NCBI RefSeq assembly: GCF_016924145.1
Contig: NZ_JAFFZO010000036.1
Span: 1 to 51,233 of the forward strand
Direction: 5' to 3'
Source: Amphritea pacifica
GTDB taxonomy: Bacteria; Pseudomonadota; Gammaproteobacteria; Pseudomonadales; Balneatricaceae
DNA: 51,233 nt
The notes under the pieces are model-generated. The model was given only the letters and a program-made list of their open reading frames with translations, did not search any database and was not told where the DNA came from. Numbering within the stretch: position 1 is the first letter of the stretch; every line of letters begins with the position of its first letter. The position numbers were made by a program, and so were the translations under genes. This document shows positions 26,752 to 36,477 of this stretch, piece by piece.

Positions 26752-29097
26752 TTATTCCGTTCTGAACCAGCGCTTGAGAAGATCAAGCGGATTACTGATA
26801 ACACTGTCACCGCACCCGGATGATTCCTTAGGTTCAGTGCCCTCGATAAAGGGTAGTTCCCGGGCTCCCTCACACCCTTCACCCGACATCAGCCCGGTGC
26901 TATCTTCAACCCAATGATACTTGATTGTATCCGGTCTTTCCGCCATGAAAGGCTGCGGCCGGGTGCGCGCCATAAACTCGGTCCATACCCGCAGCGCGCC
27001 GCTACTACCGGTCAGCGGCAACGGCTGGTTATCATCCAGTCCCAGCCAGACAACCGCCAGCCGGTCACCGGCAAAACCGGCAAACCAGCTATCCCGCTGA
27101 TCATTGGTGGTGCCGGTTTTTCCCGCCACAATAAGATCCTGAGGTAAACGATTATACACCGAACGGGCGGTGCCCTCGCGCACCACCTCCTGCAAACCAT
27201 ACTGAATCAGGTGTACCGGGCCGGATGCCACTGTCTGCAGGATGTTGTAAGAGTATCGGGACAGCTCCTCATTGTTGCTATCGGTCACCATCCGGATCGC
27301 CCGCATCGGCACCTGAAAGCCGTTTCCGGCGATGGTTTGATACAGCTGAGCGACCTCCAGCGGTGATAGCGCGGTCGACCCCAGCAGCATTGAAGGGTAC
27401 TCATCGACATCACGCTGCAACCCCAGTCGCCTGAGCATATCCACCACCTTAGCGGTGCCGATCTCAAGTCCCAGTCGCGCAGATGACTGATTGTAGGAGT
27501 GTGCCAGCGCAGTGTGCAACGGCACCGGACCGTGGCTGGTACGGCTGTAGTTCTGTGGTTGCCACACGTCGCCATTGGGCAGTTTCACCTCGAGCGGTTC
27601 ATCCTCTATGATCGAAGCGAGGGTATAATCCCCCTCCAGCGCTGCCAGATATACCACCGGTTTAATCAATGATCCCACCGGACGCAGCGTATCCAGCGCC
27701 CGGTTAAACCCCTGATAGCGGGTATTGCGCCCACCCACAATAGCCAGCACCTCTCCACTCAGCGGGTTACTCACGACCATCCCGCCCTCCAGCTCTTTAA
27801 CCGGTTTACCATAACGCTGCTGCAACTTACCGATAACACTGACCAGGCTGGTTTCAGCCCGTGTCTGGGCGATCGGGTCCAGGGCCGTAAACACCCTCAG
27901 CCCCTCACTGTTAAGCGCCTCTTCGGGATATTCCTGTCGCAGTTGCCGCTTTACCAGGTCCAGATATGCCGGATAAGCGCCTTTGAGCAGACTCTGCTGT
28001 TCCACCACCCCCAGCGGTTGCTGCTCCGCCTGTTGCCGTTCTTCCAGAGTAATGCTGCCCTGCTCCTGCAACACTTTAAGCACCAGATTTCGCCGCTCAG
28101 TGGCCCGTTGTGGGTGGCGACGGGGATCATAAAACGAAGGCCCCTTAACCAGCGCCGCCATCAGCGCAACCTGATGCAGCTTCAGCTCCCGAATCGGCTG
28201 TGCAAACAGATACTGGCTGGCCAGACCGAAACCGTGAATCGCCCGGGAACCCTCCTGCCCCAGATAAACTTCATTGAGATACGCCTCGAGAATCTCATCT
28301 TTGCTGTAGTGCAGATCCAGCAGCACCGCCATCGGAATCTCGGCCAGCTTACGGCTGAGCGAACGTTCTGAGCTGAGGTAGAAGTTTTTAATCAGTTGCT
28401 GCGTCAGGGTACTGCCGCCCTGTACAAAACGACCCGCTTTAGCATTGACGACCATCGCCCGGGCGATCCCCCGCGGGGAGATACCGAAGTGACTGTAATA
28501 GTTGCGGTCTTCGATGGCGATCAGGGCATCCACCAGATGGGGGGGCGCTTCAGAGAGCTGGATCAGATCGCGGTCTTCATTATCTTTGGGGTAGATACCG
28601 CCAATCAAAACAGGCTCTAAGCGTGCCAGCGGCAACTGACTGCCCGACTCATCACGAATACGGGTCAGCGTATCGCCACTGAAATCGATCAGTAGTTTAC
28701 GGGCGCTCTCCTGACCATCGGGAAAATCAAACCCACGGGTATACAGCCGCACCCGCGAGGTTGCCCATTCGGCACTGCCCGGCTGAGTAGCGCGGGAGGT
28801 AAACTGATAGCCCAACCCTTTCAGCTCGATTTTCAGATCGTCACGACTCAGTTGCTGACCGGGAAACAGCTCCAGAGGCCGGGCATACACCTTCGCGGGC
28901 AGCGCCCAGCGTTTACCCTCAAACTTCGCCCGCACCTGAGCATCCAGATATACCAGCCCGGCGGCGGCAATCACCAGCATCACCAGGGACACTTTCAGAA
29001 ACAGTTTAAACAGCCGACGCTTCCAGGAGGGCTTATTTGACTTCGTTTTGCGACTCTTTTGGGAACGGGATGCAGCTGCCCCTCTCTTTTTTGCCAT
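26752..29097 (-). CDS. mrcB: penicillin-binding protein 1B (bifunctional class A PBP)
   Basis: Builds peptidoglycan: lipid II glycan polymerisation plus transpeptidation. A basic cytoplasmic tail and a membrane helix at about 32-52 are followed by a UB2H-like domain (about 65-155). The GT51 domain has E196 in AIEDRNYYSHFG and GGSTLTQQ (227-234). The transpeptidase has S476-LIK-479, S534-YN and K660-TGTT. 781 residues, a normal size. It is divergent from the kinase-fusion gene and is followed by a TPR lipoprotein likely in the same operon. Confidence 0.96.
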   Translation of the reverse strand: MAKKRGAAASRSQKSRKTKSNKPSWKRRLFKLFLKVSLVMLVIAAAGLVYLDAQVRAKFEGKRWALPAKVYARPLELFPGQQLSRDDLKIELKGLGYQFTSRATQPGSAEWATSRVRLYTRGFDFPDGQESARKLLIDFSGDTLTRIRDESGSQLPLARLEPVLIGGIYPKDNEDRDLIQLSEAPPHLVDALIAIEDRNYYSHFGISPRGIARAMVVNAKAGRFVQGGSTLTQQLIKNFYLSSERSLSRKLAEIPMAVLLDLHYSKDEILEAYLNEVYLGQEGSRAIHGFGLASQYLFAQPIRELKLHQVALMAALVKGPSFYDPRRHPQRATERRNLVLKVLQEQGSITLEERQQAEQQPLGVVEQQSLLKGAYPAYLDLVKRQLRQEYPEEALNSEGLRVFTALDPIAQTRAETSLVSVIGKLQQRYGKPVKELEGGMVVSNPLSGEVLAIVGGRNTRYQGFNRALDTLRPVGSLIKPVVYLAALEGDYTLASIIEDEPLEVKLPNGDVWQPQNYSRTSHGPVPLHTALAHSYNQSSARLGLEIGTAKVVDMLRRLGLQRDVDEYPSMLLGSTALSPLEVAQLYQTIAGNGFQVPMRAIRMVTDSNNEELSRYSYNILQTVASGPVHLIQYGLQEVVREGTARSVYNRLPQDLIVAGKTGTTNDQRDSWFAGFAGDRLAVVWLGLDDNQPLPLTGSSGALRVWTEFMARTRPQPFMAERPDTIKYHWVEDSTGLMSGEGCEGARELPFIEGTEPKESSGCGDSVISNPLDLLKRWFRTE

Positions 29098-29144
29098 TGG
29101 CTACGTATAATCCTCTGTGAATTCCGGCAACTACTAAAAAATAT

Positions 29145-30791
29145 ATGACTCAAGAACTGATCACAGCCCTGTCAGATCCAAACCATTATCCTCATCCGGT
29201 CGCTGAGATCCGGGTGATTGAGACGCATATCTCCTGGGTAATTCTGACCGGCGAGATCGCCTATAAAATCAAGAAACCGGTCAATTTTGGTTTTCTTGAT
29301 TTTACCAGTCTGGAGAGTCGCAAACACTACTGTTATGAAGAACTCCGCCTGAATCAACGATTAGCTCCGGATATATATCAGGAGGTCGTCGCCATTTGCG
29401 GCTCGCCGGCCAGCCCCACACTAACCGCTGTGGAATTAACCATTCCTGAACCGGCCAACACATCTTCAGTGACAGCCACACCGGTGGAGAGCGACGCACC
29501 CGCTGCTGATACAGACAACTCTGAACCGAATAGTTCGGCAGAACCGTTCGAGTATGCGGTAAAAATGCGCCAGTTTGATGACGGCCTGCGGCTGGACCGG
29601 CTGTTACAGAAATGCGCCCTGACCAACGCCCACATTGACGCGCTGAGTCAGCAGATTGCAGACTTTCACCTTGCTGTACCCCACGCCAGCAACGATGGTC
29701 CCTGGGGCGAAACTGACACGGTCTGGCAGGTGGTCAGCGATAATTTCACCCACACCGGCGAGCATCTGCATTCACTCGATGACTGGCTGGAACTACAGCA
29801 GTTAGCCTATCAGGTCAGTCAGCAGTTCCGCAGTCTGTCTTCAAAGATTGAACAACGCAAGCGCGACGGCAATATTCGTGAATGTCACGGCGATCTGCAT
29901 CTGGGTAATACCACCCTGCTGGATAACCAGGTCAGGCTGTTTGACTGTATTGAGTTCAATCTGGAGTTTCGCTGGATCGACACCATCTGCGATCTGGCAT
30001 TCCTGCTGATGGACCTGGAAGCCAATCAACAGCATGCCTTTGCCAATCGCTGCCTGAACCGCTATCTGGAAATTACCGGTGACTACGACGGCACCCGGTT
30101 ACTTAACTTTTACAAAGGTTATCGGGCGATGGTACGCGCCAAAGTTGCGGTGATTGGCCAGCAAGTCGACCTTGCGGAATACCGCCGCTATATCAGGCTG
30201 GCACTGAGCTATGCCAACAAACCCTCCCCGGTTTTGTTTCTGATGCATGGTGTATCAGGCAGCGGCAAAAGCTACCTGAGCCAGCAACTGCTGGAGCGCA
30301 GTGGCGCGATCCGAATCCGCTCAGACGTTGAACGTAAACGATTGCACCGGGAGCTGAGTCTGAAAGGGGAAAAATTGCAGCTGTATGGCAACGAGATGAA
30401 TGTGCATACCTTCAACCATCTCAAGGCCCTCACAGAGAAGCTGCTCAGAGTGGGGGAAACGGTGATCGTTGATGCCACCTTTATCCGCGAACGTACCCGT
30501 CTGAGCTATCGCCGCATCGCTGAAAAACTGGGGATTGAGATGCGCATTATCTCCTGCACCTGCAACCAGACCTTAATGGAGCAACGTCTGGAACGTCGCG
30601 TAGCAGAGGCTGCAGACCCTTCCGATGCCGATGTACAGATCATGCGGCAGCAGCAGAAAACCAAACAGCCATTAACCCAGGCAGAGCAACGCTGTTGCTA
30701 TAAAGTGGATACCAACTGCGCAGATCCAGTCGAAAGTCTCTTTGAGCAGATCCGGCGGGATCCACAGATCAGTTTATCATTAAACGATTAA
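29145..30791 (+). CDS. APH-like kinase fused to AAA/P-loop kinase (COG2187-COG0645 type)
   Basis: 548 residues in two parts. The first 340 have an aminoglycoside-phosphotransferase-like fold with the catalytic loop HGDLHLGN at about residue 248 and a following Asp (LFDCIEFN). The last 190 have a P-loop GVSGSGKS at about 369, like shikimate/gluconate-kinase-type ATPases, with SDVERKR and VDATF motifs. A low-complexity Thr/Ser/Glu insertion lies at about 105-130. Such fusions are widespread but have no assigned substrate. It is divergent from mrcB by 47 bases. Its end overlaps the convergent hmuV-like gene by 4 bases. Confidence 0.8.
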   Translation: MTQELITALSDPNHYPHPVAEIRVIETHISWVILTGEIAYKIKKPVNFGFLDFTSLESRKHYCYEELRLNQRLAPDIYQEVVAICGSPASPTLTAVELTIPEPANTSSVTATPVESDAPAADTDNSEPNSSAEPFEYAVKMRQFDDGLRLDRLLQKCALTNAHIDALSQQIADFHLAVPHASNDGPWGETDTVWQVVSDNFTHTGEHLHSLDDWLELQQLAYQVSQQFRSLSSKIEQRKRDGNIRECHGDLHLGNTTLLDNQVRLFDCIEFNLEFRWIDTICDLAFLLMDLEANQQHAFANRCLNRYLEITGDYDGTRLLNFYKGYRAMVRAKVAVIGQQVDLAEYRRYIRLALSYANKPSPVLFLMHGVSGSGKSYLSQQLLERSGAIRIRSDVERKRLHRELSLKGEKLQLYGNEMNVHTFNHLKALTEKLLRVGETVIVDATFIRERTRLSYRRIAEKLGIEMRIISCTCNQTLMEQRLERRVAEAADPSDADVQIMRQQQKTKQPLTQAEQRCCYKVDTNCADPVESLFEQIRRDPQISLSLND

Positions 30792-31552
30792 GGGCCGGGC
30801 TGGCTGATAAAGACAGGACCAGACAGGGTGTCGGTTTTTCGCACAGTCACCTGATAAAGATCGCTGAGCTGTCGTTCGGTCATCACACTGTCCACCGGCC
30901 CCACGGCGGCCATCCGCCCCTGCTGTAACAGCACCACCCGGTCTGCCAGTTGCGCCGCCAGATTGAGATCATGCAGCACACAACAGACCGATACCCCTGC
31001 CGCGGCGACCATTCTGATCTGTTGCAGCAGCAGTTGCTGATACCTCAGATCCATCTCGCTGACCGGCTCATCCAGCAACAACACCTGACAATCGGGCCCC
31101 GCCTGAGCCAGCACCCGGGCAACCTGCACCCGCTGCTGTTCACCGCCGGAGAGGGAGGTATAATCGCGCTGCGCCAGCGATTCCAGTTGAAACTGCTGTA
31201 AACAGGCTGACACCCTTACCGCTGTCGCAGACCGGTCCAACAGCAACGGGTAGCAGCCCAGCGCCACCACCTCCTCCACCCGGAATGGAAAGTTGAGCGG
31301 CTGCTGCTGGGTATACATCGCCAGATAACGCGCTCTCAGCTGCGGCTCCATCCCGGACAACTCAACGCCAGCCAGACAAACCCGGCCACTGTCTGCCCGG
31401 TTCAACCCACAGAGCATCCCTAACAAAGTGGATTTACCTGCACCATTTGGTCCGAGCAATACCGTTATCTCCCCGGGCGGCAGTTCTACAGAGATATCGT
31501 CCAGCAACGTTTGTCCATTGCGTTTCAGGCAGAGACCGGTAGCGGTTAACAT
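30788..31552 (-). CDS. hmuV: ABC transporter ATPase for heme/siderophore import, HmuV type
   Basis: Cytoplasmic ATPase driving FecCD-type permease import. Walker A is GPNGAGKS (34-41), Q-loop TQQQPLNFPF, signature LSGGEQQ (134-140), Walker B VLLLDEP (157-163) and H-loop VLHDLNLA. The FPFRVEEVVALG segment is characteristic of the HmuV branch, favouring heme. It overlaps the permease gene by 7 bases. No substrate-binding protein or receptor gene is adjacent, so the substrate is inferred only from similarity. Confidence 0.87.
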   Translation of the reverse strand: MLTATGLCLKRNGQTLLDDISVELPPGEITVLLGPNGAGKSTLLGMLCGLNRADSGRVCLAGVELSGMEPQLRARYLAMYTQQQPLNFPFRVEEVVALGCYPLLLDRSATAVRVSACLQQFQLESLAQRDYTSLSGGEQQRVQVARVLAQAGPDCQVLLLDEPVSEMDLRYQQLLLQQIRMVAAAGVSVCCVLHDLNLAAQLADRVVLLQQGRMAAVGPVDSVMTERQLSDLYQVTVRKTDTLSGPVFISQPGP

Positions 31553-32535
31553 ATGCTCAACTCCCGCTTGCGCCGGGTTAACAGCAACAGAAAAAATGGC
31601 CCGCCCACCAGCGCTGTGACAATACCGACCGGCAACTCCGCAGGACTCACCAGCAGTCGCGATACACTATCGGCAACGGTCAGCAACACCGCCCCCAGCA
31701 GCGCCGACAGAGGCAGCAGACGGCGGTTATCAGGGCCGGTTAACAGACGCACCAGATGGGGGACGACCAGACCGACAAATCCGATAATACCAGTGAGAGC
31801 CACAACGGCGCCGACTCCCAGAGCGATCAGCAGAATCATCAGCCGCTTACAACGCACCACATTCAGTCCTAACAAACCGGCCTGCTGTTCACCCAGCAAC
31901 AATAGATTCAGCTTCTGGCCATAGCGGGGTAATAACCATAATACCGGTACTGCAGCCACCAGCAGCACCAGCAGGTCCTGCCAGCGACTATGATTCAGAC
32001 TGCCCAGTAACCAGAAGCTCAGCTGACGCAGCTGCTGATCTCCTGCCAGATATTTCAGCCCGCCAAGACCGGCCAGCGCAATCGCATTGATCGCGATACC
32101 GCAGAGCAACATATTGGTGACTGACACCCCCTGCAGGGTGACCGATAACCGCGCCACCAGCAAAGTGGTCAGCACTCCTCCGGCAAACGCCGCCAGTGGT
32201 AACATCAGCCCCCCCAGCAGGTAGACCGAACTGCCCAGCAACACCATCATTCCCCCCGCACTGAGGGCCGCCCCGGCGGAGATACCGATCAGACCGGGAT
32301 CGGCCAGCGGATTACGAAACAACGACTGTGCAGCGGCTCCGGTGATCGCCAGTAGTGCCCCGGCCAGCAACGTCAGCAGCAGGCGTGGCAGACGCAGCTG
32401 CCAGAACACCTGACTGGCGACAGAGTCATCAAACACGCCACTCAGATCGACCGCCACAGGACCGGTCATCAGTGAAAAAAGCGCCGATATTAATAATAAA
32501 AACCATAATCCAATCACTATCGTGCGATGACTCAT
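31546..32535 (-). CDS. hmuU: FecCD-family permease (HmuU type)
   Basis: 329 residues with about ten membrane helices. Family signatures include PRLLLTLLAGALLAITGAAA near residue 50, NPLADPGLIGISAGAAL, and the late GIIGFVGLVVPHLVR that contacts the ATPase. It imports heme, iron-siderophore or cobalamin through the inner membrane together with the neighbouring ATPase. Its start and the tonB stop overlap by one base, so the three genes form a tight operon. Confidence 0.88.
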   Translation of the reverse strand: MSHRTIVIGLWFLLLISALFSLMTGPVAVDLSGVFDDSVASQVFWQLRLPRLLLTLLAGALLAITGAAAQSLFRNPLADPGLIGISAGAALSAGGMMVLLGSSVYLLGGLMLPLAAFAGGVLTTLLVARLSVTLQGVSVTNMLLCGIAINAIALAGLGGLKYLAGDQQLRQLSFWLLGSLNHSRWQDLLVLLVAAVPVLWLLPRYGQKLNLLLLGEQQAGLLGLNVVRCKRLMILLIALGVGAVVALTGIIGFVGLVVPHLVRLLTGPDNRRLLPLSALLGAVLLTVADSVSRLLVSPAELPVGIVTALVGGPFFLLLLTRRKRELSIC

Positions 32536-33323
32536 CAGCGTTTCTCCAGAACAAAATCAACCGGCACCCGGACATAAGACGCCACCGCTAATCCATTCTG
32601 TCTGGCCGGAACAAACTGCCACTGCTGCACCGCGTCCCGGGCGGCCTGATCCAGCAAGTCAGAGCCTGAACTGTGTTCCACCTTTACCCCCTCGACAGCG
32701 CCATCCCGGCCGATCTCAGCCCGCAAAACCACCTGCCCCTCAATCCCCCTTTTACGTGCCAGTCGCGGATACGGAGGCGGCTCTGGCGACACCCTAAATT
32801 CCGGGTGGTTCTGATACACCGGTGTGCTTTGAGATGACAGCAGTTCTGCCTGATGACGCGTTACCGGTGGCTTCTCAGGCGGTTCCCGAACCACCGCAGG
32901 AGCCTCGGCTTTGGGTAGCTGAGTCTCAGCGGAGTCAGCTTTCGAATCCGGCTCAGCGGCGGGGGGAACATGATCAGGCACCCGTTCGGGGGAGGTCGCA
33001 ACCGGCTGAGCTGCAGGCCTGACAGGCGGTTTGGCTGCAGACATTACTGCCGGCTGATCGGTTGCCGTTGCAATAACAGGCGCGCTGCTTTCATGTGGCG
33101 CACTATGCTCATGTGATTCATTCACCTCCCGGCTGCTTTCCTCACTGCCGTTGTCGCTGCGGGGAGCGGTCACCCGGACATTCAGCTCCTGTCCGCCCAG
33201 ACGAACCGGTTGTGGTGAAGACAGCCAGCCGCTACCGATCAGTGTCAGATGAACAGCACCCGACACTAACAGGGTAATTATAAAAACACGCAACTCAATC
33301 AGAGTTGCCAGCAGGCTATTCAC
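32535..33323 (-). CDS. tonB: TonB energy-transducing protein
   Basis: 262 residues: a short N-terminal cytoplasmic part with a membrane helix at about 14-32 and a Pro/Glu/Ala-rich periplasmic spacer (about 60-170). The TonB C-terminal domain reads PPYPRLARKRGIEGQVVLRA and ends WQFVPARQNG … VPVDFVLEK. It would pass proton-motive force to an outer-membrane receptor for the substrate of the adjacent ABC importer. exbB/exbD are not in the window. Confidence 0.92.
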   Translation of the reverse strand: MNSLLATLIELRVFIITLLVSGAVHLTLIGSGWLSSPQPVRLGGQELNVRVTAPRSDNGSEESSREVNESHEHSAPHESSAPVIATATDQPAVMSAAKPPVRPAAQPVATSPERVPDHVPPAAEPDSKADSAETQLPKAEAPAVVREPPEKPPVTRHQAELLSSQSTPVYQNHPEFRVSPEPPPYPRLARKRGIEGQVVLRAEIGRDGAVEGVKVEHSSGSDLLDQAARDAVQQWQFVPARQNGLAVASYVRVPVDFVLEKR

Positions 33324-33444
33324 AGATTAAGGGCATCCTCTTTTTAATAAGACGCTATCATTGGCAATGAAAGTTGGCGATTATAATAGCAGTATCAGCA
33401 CAACGACCTGATATTTTCTCAACCGAAGATTAACCGGATTCACT

Positions 33445-33771
33445 ATGCCAACCGTTACCCCGTTATTCGACATCAGTGAGCTGACTGAAAACAGCGCGAA
33501 AGGGATCGAACTGAATCAGCGCAAGCTGTTTGCGGTCTGTCGACAGGGACGCATCTACCTGTATGAAAACCGTTGTCCCCATAAAGGTGTTCCGCTGGAG
33601 TGGCTGCCCGATACATTTCTCGATGTGGAAAAACAGTTTATCCAGTGTTCCACCCATGGTGCGCTATTCACCATCGACAAGGGGCTCTGCATCGCAGGCC
33701 CCTGCGCCGGAGCCAGCCTGATCCCGGTTAGCTATGAGATTATCGACGGGCAGCTCTGCATCCCGGAATAG
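33445..33771 (+). CDS. Rieske [2Fe-2S] ferredoxin-like protein
   Basis: 108-residue soluble single-domain Rieske protein. Ligand sets are C44-P-H46 (NRCPHKG) and C68-x2-H71 (CSTHGALF), the NirD/ferredoxin-component type. No oxygenase or nitrite reductase gene is nearby, so the partner is unknown. It is divergent from tonB. A TATAAT box at 33382-33387 with TTGGCA 15 bases before it could be its promoter. An additional C87 (AGPCAGA) sits next to the cluster region. Confidence 0.9.
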   Translation: MPTVTPLFDISELTENSAKGIELNQRKLFAVCRQGRIYLYENRCPHKGVPLEWLPDTFLDVEKQFIQCSTHGALFTIDKGLCIAGPCAGASLIPVSYEIIDGQLCIPE

Positions 33772-33774
33772 GGA

Positions 33775-34479
33775 TCACAGACAGACCGGCAGCGACTGAC
33801 TGATCACCACCTGCTGTGGCGAAATCGAGGCGCCATAGGCGTAGACCTCCACACCCGCAGCGGCCGCCTCGCGCAGCAACTGACCATAGGCCGGATCGAT
33901 ATGATCCGCCGGGCGCACCTGTTCAATACCGGTGTGGGGGACACAGAACATCAACACCGCCCGATATCCCTCAGAGACCATCAACATCAGCTCCCGCAGA
34001 TGCTTAGCCCCCCGGGCGGTAACCGCATCAGGAAAGGTGCCGATCCCGCTCTCTTCCAGCAGGGTGACATTCTTGATCTCCACATAGCAGGGGGGCCGCT
34101 GCTCATCCTCCAGATACAGATCAATACGGCTGTTCTCATCGCCATACCTGACCTCCTGCCGGATTGAGCTGTACCCCTGCAGTTCAGAGATCACCCCGGT
34201 TTCGATCCCTTCCCGGATCAGCGCATTCGCCCGGCCGGTATTGATACAGGCCCAGAAACGCCCCTCAACCTGCACCAGCTCCCAGCCAAAGGGGTATTTA
34301 CGTTTCAGATTGCCGGAGTCCTGAATCCAGACCTGACTGCCAGGATCGGCACAGTTTTTCATTGACCCTGTATTCGGGCAGTGCACCGTCAACTGTCGCC
34401 CATTGTCCAGTTCGATATCCGCCAGAAACCGTTTGTAGCGTTTGATCAGCCGGCCCGGTTGCATATTGTTCAGTTGCAT
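33775..34479 (-). CDS. sfsA: SfsA family protein (DNA/RNA nuclease-like)
   Basis: 234 residues, the full family length. It opens with the OB-like part ([16 protein letters not shown] … [16 protein letters not shown]) and carries a PD-(D/E)XK nuclease-like core (SRIDLYLE … [12 protein letters not shown]) with D/E-x-K residues in place. Originally linked to maltose-gene regulation in E. coli; its cellular role is still unclear. It overlaps the upstream aminotransferase by one base (TGATG), so translation is coupled. In E. coli sfsA is directly upstream of dksA, while here it lies on the opposite strand. Confidence 0.94.
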   Translation of the reverse strand: MQLNNMQPGRLIKRYKRFLADIELDNGRQLTVHCPNTGSMKNCADPGSQVWIQDSGNLKRKYPFGWELVQVEGRFWACINTGRANALIREGIETGVISELQGYSSIRQEVRYGDENSRIDLYLEDEQRPPCYVEIKNVTLLEESGIGTFPDAVTARGAKHLRELMLMVSEGYRAVLMFCVPHTGIEQVRPADHIDPAYGQLLREAAAAGVEVYAYGASISPQQVVISQSLPVCL

Positions 34480-35639
34480 CAGCTCAGCCTTTTCCGCAGT
34501 CGTTCAAGCGCTTTTTCGATCTGTGTCAGACTGGTGGTGTAAGAGAAACGGATATATCGGTTGGCCCGGTACTCACCAAAGTCGATACCCGGGGTTACCG
34601 CCACTTTATCCTGTTCCAGCAGCTCCCAGCAGAAATCGAAGGTATTATCGGTAAACCTGGAGGCATCGGCATAGACGTAAAACGCGCCCTCAGGCATCAG
34701 CGGGATCTCAAAACCCAGTTTCCGCAAACCATCGACCAGCAGATCCCGCCGCTCGCGGAACGCTTCGCGGCGCTGTTCAAGGATATCAATAGTCTCAGGA
34801 CGAAACGCCGCCAGGGCGGCGTGCTGAGCAATCGTCGGAGGCGAGATAAACAGATTCTGCGCCAGCCGTTCAATATCCGCCACCGCAGCGTCGGGCACAA
34901 TCGTCCAGCCCAGTCGCCAGCCCGTCATGCCGAAATACTTTGAGAAGCTGTTCAGAACAAACGCATCCTGATCTACCGACAGTACCGTGGGGGCATCAAA
35001 GCCATAGGTCAGGCCATGATACAGCTCATCCACAACCAGGTGACCCGCTCTGCTTTTGACCGTCTGCGAGATCAGCTCCAACTGCTCTCTGTGCACCACA
35101 CTACCGGTAGGATTAGCGGGCGAAGCCAGCAGAACCCCCGCAGTATTGCTGTTCCAGTTCTGCTCGATCAGCTCCGGAGTTAACTGGTAGTTGTCGTCTG
35201 TGCCAACCGGCACCAGTTGTCCCCGAGCCTCCAGCAAACGCAGGAAACGGGGATTGCAGGGGTAACCGGGATCAGCCATCATAAAGGTCTGCCCCGGGTT
35301 AGTCAGGGTCGCAAACACCATCAGCAATGCTCCGGAAGCGCCCGCCGTAACAATCACCCGTTCCGCCGGAATATTCAGACCATAACGTTGCTGATAAAAC
35401 CCGGCGATCGCCTCACGTAGCGGGGGAATTCCGGCCGCTGGAGTGTACTGGGTGTGGCCATCACGAATCGCCGCGATCCCCGCCTCGGCAACCGGTGCCG
35501 GGGTGGCAAAGTCGGGTTCTCCGGCACACATATGCACGACATCATGCCCCTGAGCATCCAGCTCTTTGGCCCGTTTGAGCAGATCCATAACTTTAAAGGA
35601 TTCGATATCAGCGACCCGATCCGACCAGTGATTCATCAC
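34479..35639 (-). CDS. class I/II PLP aminotransferase
   Basis: 386 residues, aspartate-aminotransferase fold. The PLP lysine is K234 ([17 protein letters not shown]), with SPANPTG at 173-179 and the cofactor aspartate and tyrosine in VVDELYHGL (202-210). The C-terminal arginine region is NRYIRFSY. It is an aspartate/aromatic/methionine-type aminotransferase; the amino acid specificity cannot be read from the sequence. It is divergent from dksA, as in Pseudomonas, and coupled to sfsA. Confidence 0.9.
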   Translation of the reverse strand: MMNHWSDRVADIESFKVMDLLKRAKELDAQGHDVVHMCAGEPDFATPAPVAEAGIAAIRDGHTQYTPAAGIPPLREAIAGFYQQRYGLNIPAERVIVTAGASGALLMVFATLTNPGQTFMMADPGYPCNPRFLRLLEARGQLVPVGTDDNYQLTPELIEQNWNSNTAGVLLASPANPTGSVVHREQLELISQTVKSRAGHLVVDELYHGLTYGFDAPTVLSVDQDAFVLNSFSKYFGMTGWRLGWTIVPDAAVADIERLAQNLFISPPTIAQHAALAAFRPETIDILEQRREAFRERRDLLVDGLRKLGFEIPLMPEGAFYVYADASRFTDNTFDFCWELLEQDKVAVTPGIDFGEYRANRYIRFSYTTSLTQIEKALERLRKRLS

Positions 35640-36013
35640 ACGCGGCTCCCTCTGTTGACCGTTTTTGAATGGTCAGGATTATACATTAGTCATAGCCTGA
35701 AAGCAGAACTTCACTCCCCGGAATCACCATTTCCGCCAGGTAACGATTGCGATAAAACAGCTAATCGCTGCTATAGTTAGTTGTTGTGCCGCTTTGAATG
35801 ACTCTGGACTACACAACAGATTGAAAAAAATTAAAATGTAGCCGTTTCAGATGATTTACAGTTTTTTGATCTTGGGGCTGGTGAAAACTCAAAGGTTCTG
35901 GTAACTTCAGCTCCCTTCTGATGGTTGGTTTAAACACCTTCAGTATCATGGCCGTTGGTAGAAGCGTTCGGGCACCATTGCCCGACCTGTTGAGAGAGAA
36001 GCGAGGCAGAACT
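35640..36013. other. divergent intergenic region aminotransferase / dksA
   Basis: 374 bases with no convincing gene. The left end has TTGACC followed after 18 bases by TTATAC, with TGACC/GGTCA as an inverted repeat at about 35656-35676. Further right are TTGCGA and TATAGT boxes about 19 bases apart. A long dksA leader with a short unused frame follows. The promoters cannot be assigned firmly. Confidence 0.35.
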
Positions 36014-36442
36014 ATGCCGAATCAAGAAACACAGTTCACACACTTTGTGCCTTATCCTATTAAGGATGGCGAAGAGTACATGAACGAAGCTCAAAAAGAT
36101 CATTTCCGCCAAATTCTGAACGCCTGGAAACAGGAGCTGATGGAAGAGGTAGACCGTACCGTTAACCATTTGCAGGAAGAAGCAACCAACTTTGCTGATC
36201 CCAGCGACCGCGCCAGCCAGGAAGAAGAGTTCAGCCTTGAACTACGCACCCGGGACCGGGAGCGTAAGCTGATCAACAAAATATCTAAAGCGATGGAAAG
36301 CATCGACGAAGATGATTACGGCTACTGCGAAGCCTGCGGTGTAGAGATCGGCGTGCGACGTCTGGAAGCACGCCCGACAGCAACACTCTGCATTGACTGC
36401 AAAACACTGGCTGAGATCAAAGAGAAACAGCTGGGTATCTGA
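36014..36442 (+). CDS. dksA: RNA polymerase-binding transcription factor DksA
   Basis: Acts with ppGpp in the RNA polymerase secondary channel to tune rRNA and amino-acid promoters. 142 residues with coiled-coil tip D62-x2-D65-x-A67 (ADPSDRAS) and a four-cysteine zinc finger C105/C108 (YCEACGV) and C126/C129 (LCIDCK). The start was chosen from GAGG 7 bases upstream and family length; a longer open frame upstream has no support. gluQ follows at 35 bases, the conserved dksA-gluQ pair. Confidence 0.97.
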   Translation: MPNQETQFTHFVPYPIKDGEEYMNEAQKDHFRQILNAWKQELMEEVDRTVNHLQEEATNFADPSDRASQEEEFSLELRTRDRERKLINKISKAMESIDEDDYGYCEACGVEIGVRRLEARPTATLCIDCKTLAEIKEKQLGI

Positions 36443-36477
36443 TCTGTTCGCGGCTGACCCTGTCAGCCGCTTCTGCA

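Noticed and set aside
33355-33373. Palindrome CTATCATTGGCAATGAAAG considered as a Fur box before tonB
   Set aside because: It is a near-perfect 9-1-9 inverted repeat, but its sequence matches the Fur consensus poorly in every register tested, so iron control is not claimed.
35921-36013. N-terminal extension of DksA by 31 residues
   Set aside because: No ribosome site and not family-like; GAGG marks the internal ATG at 36014.
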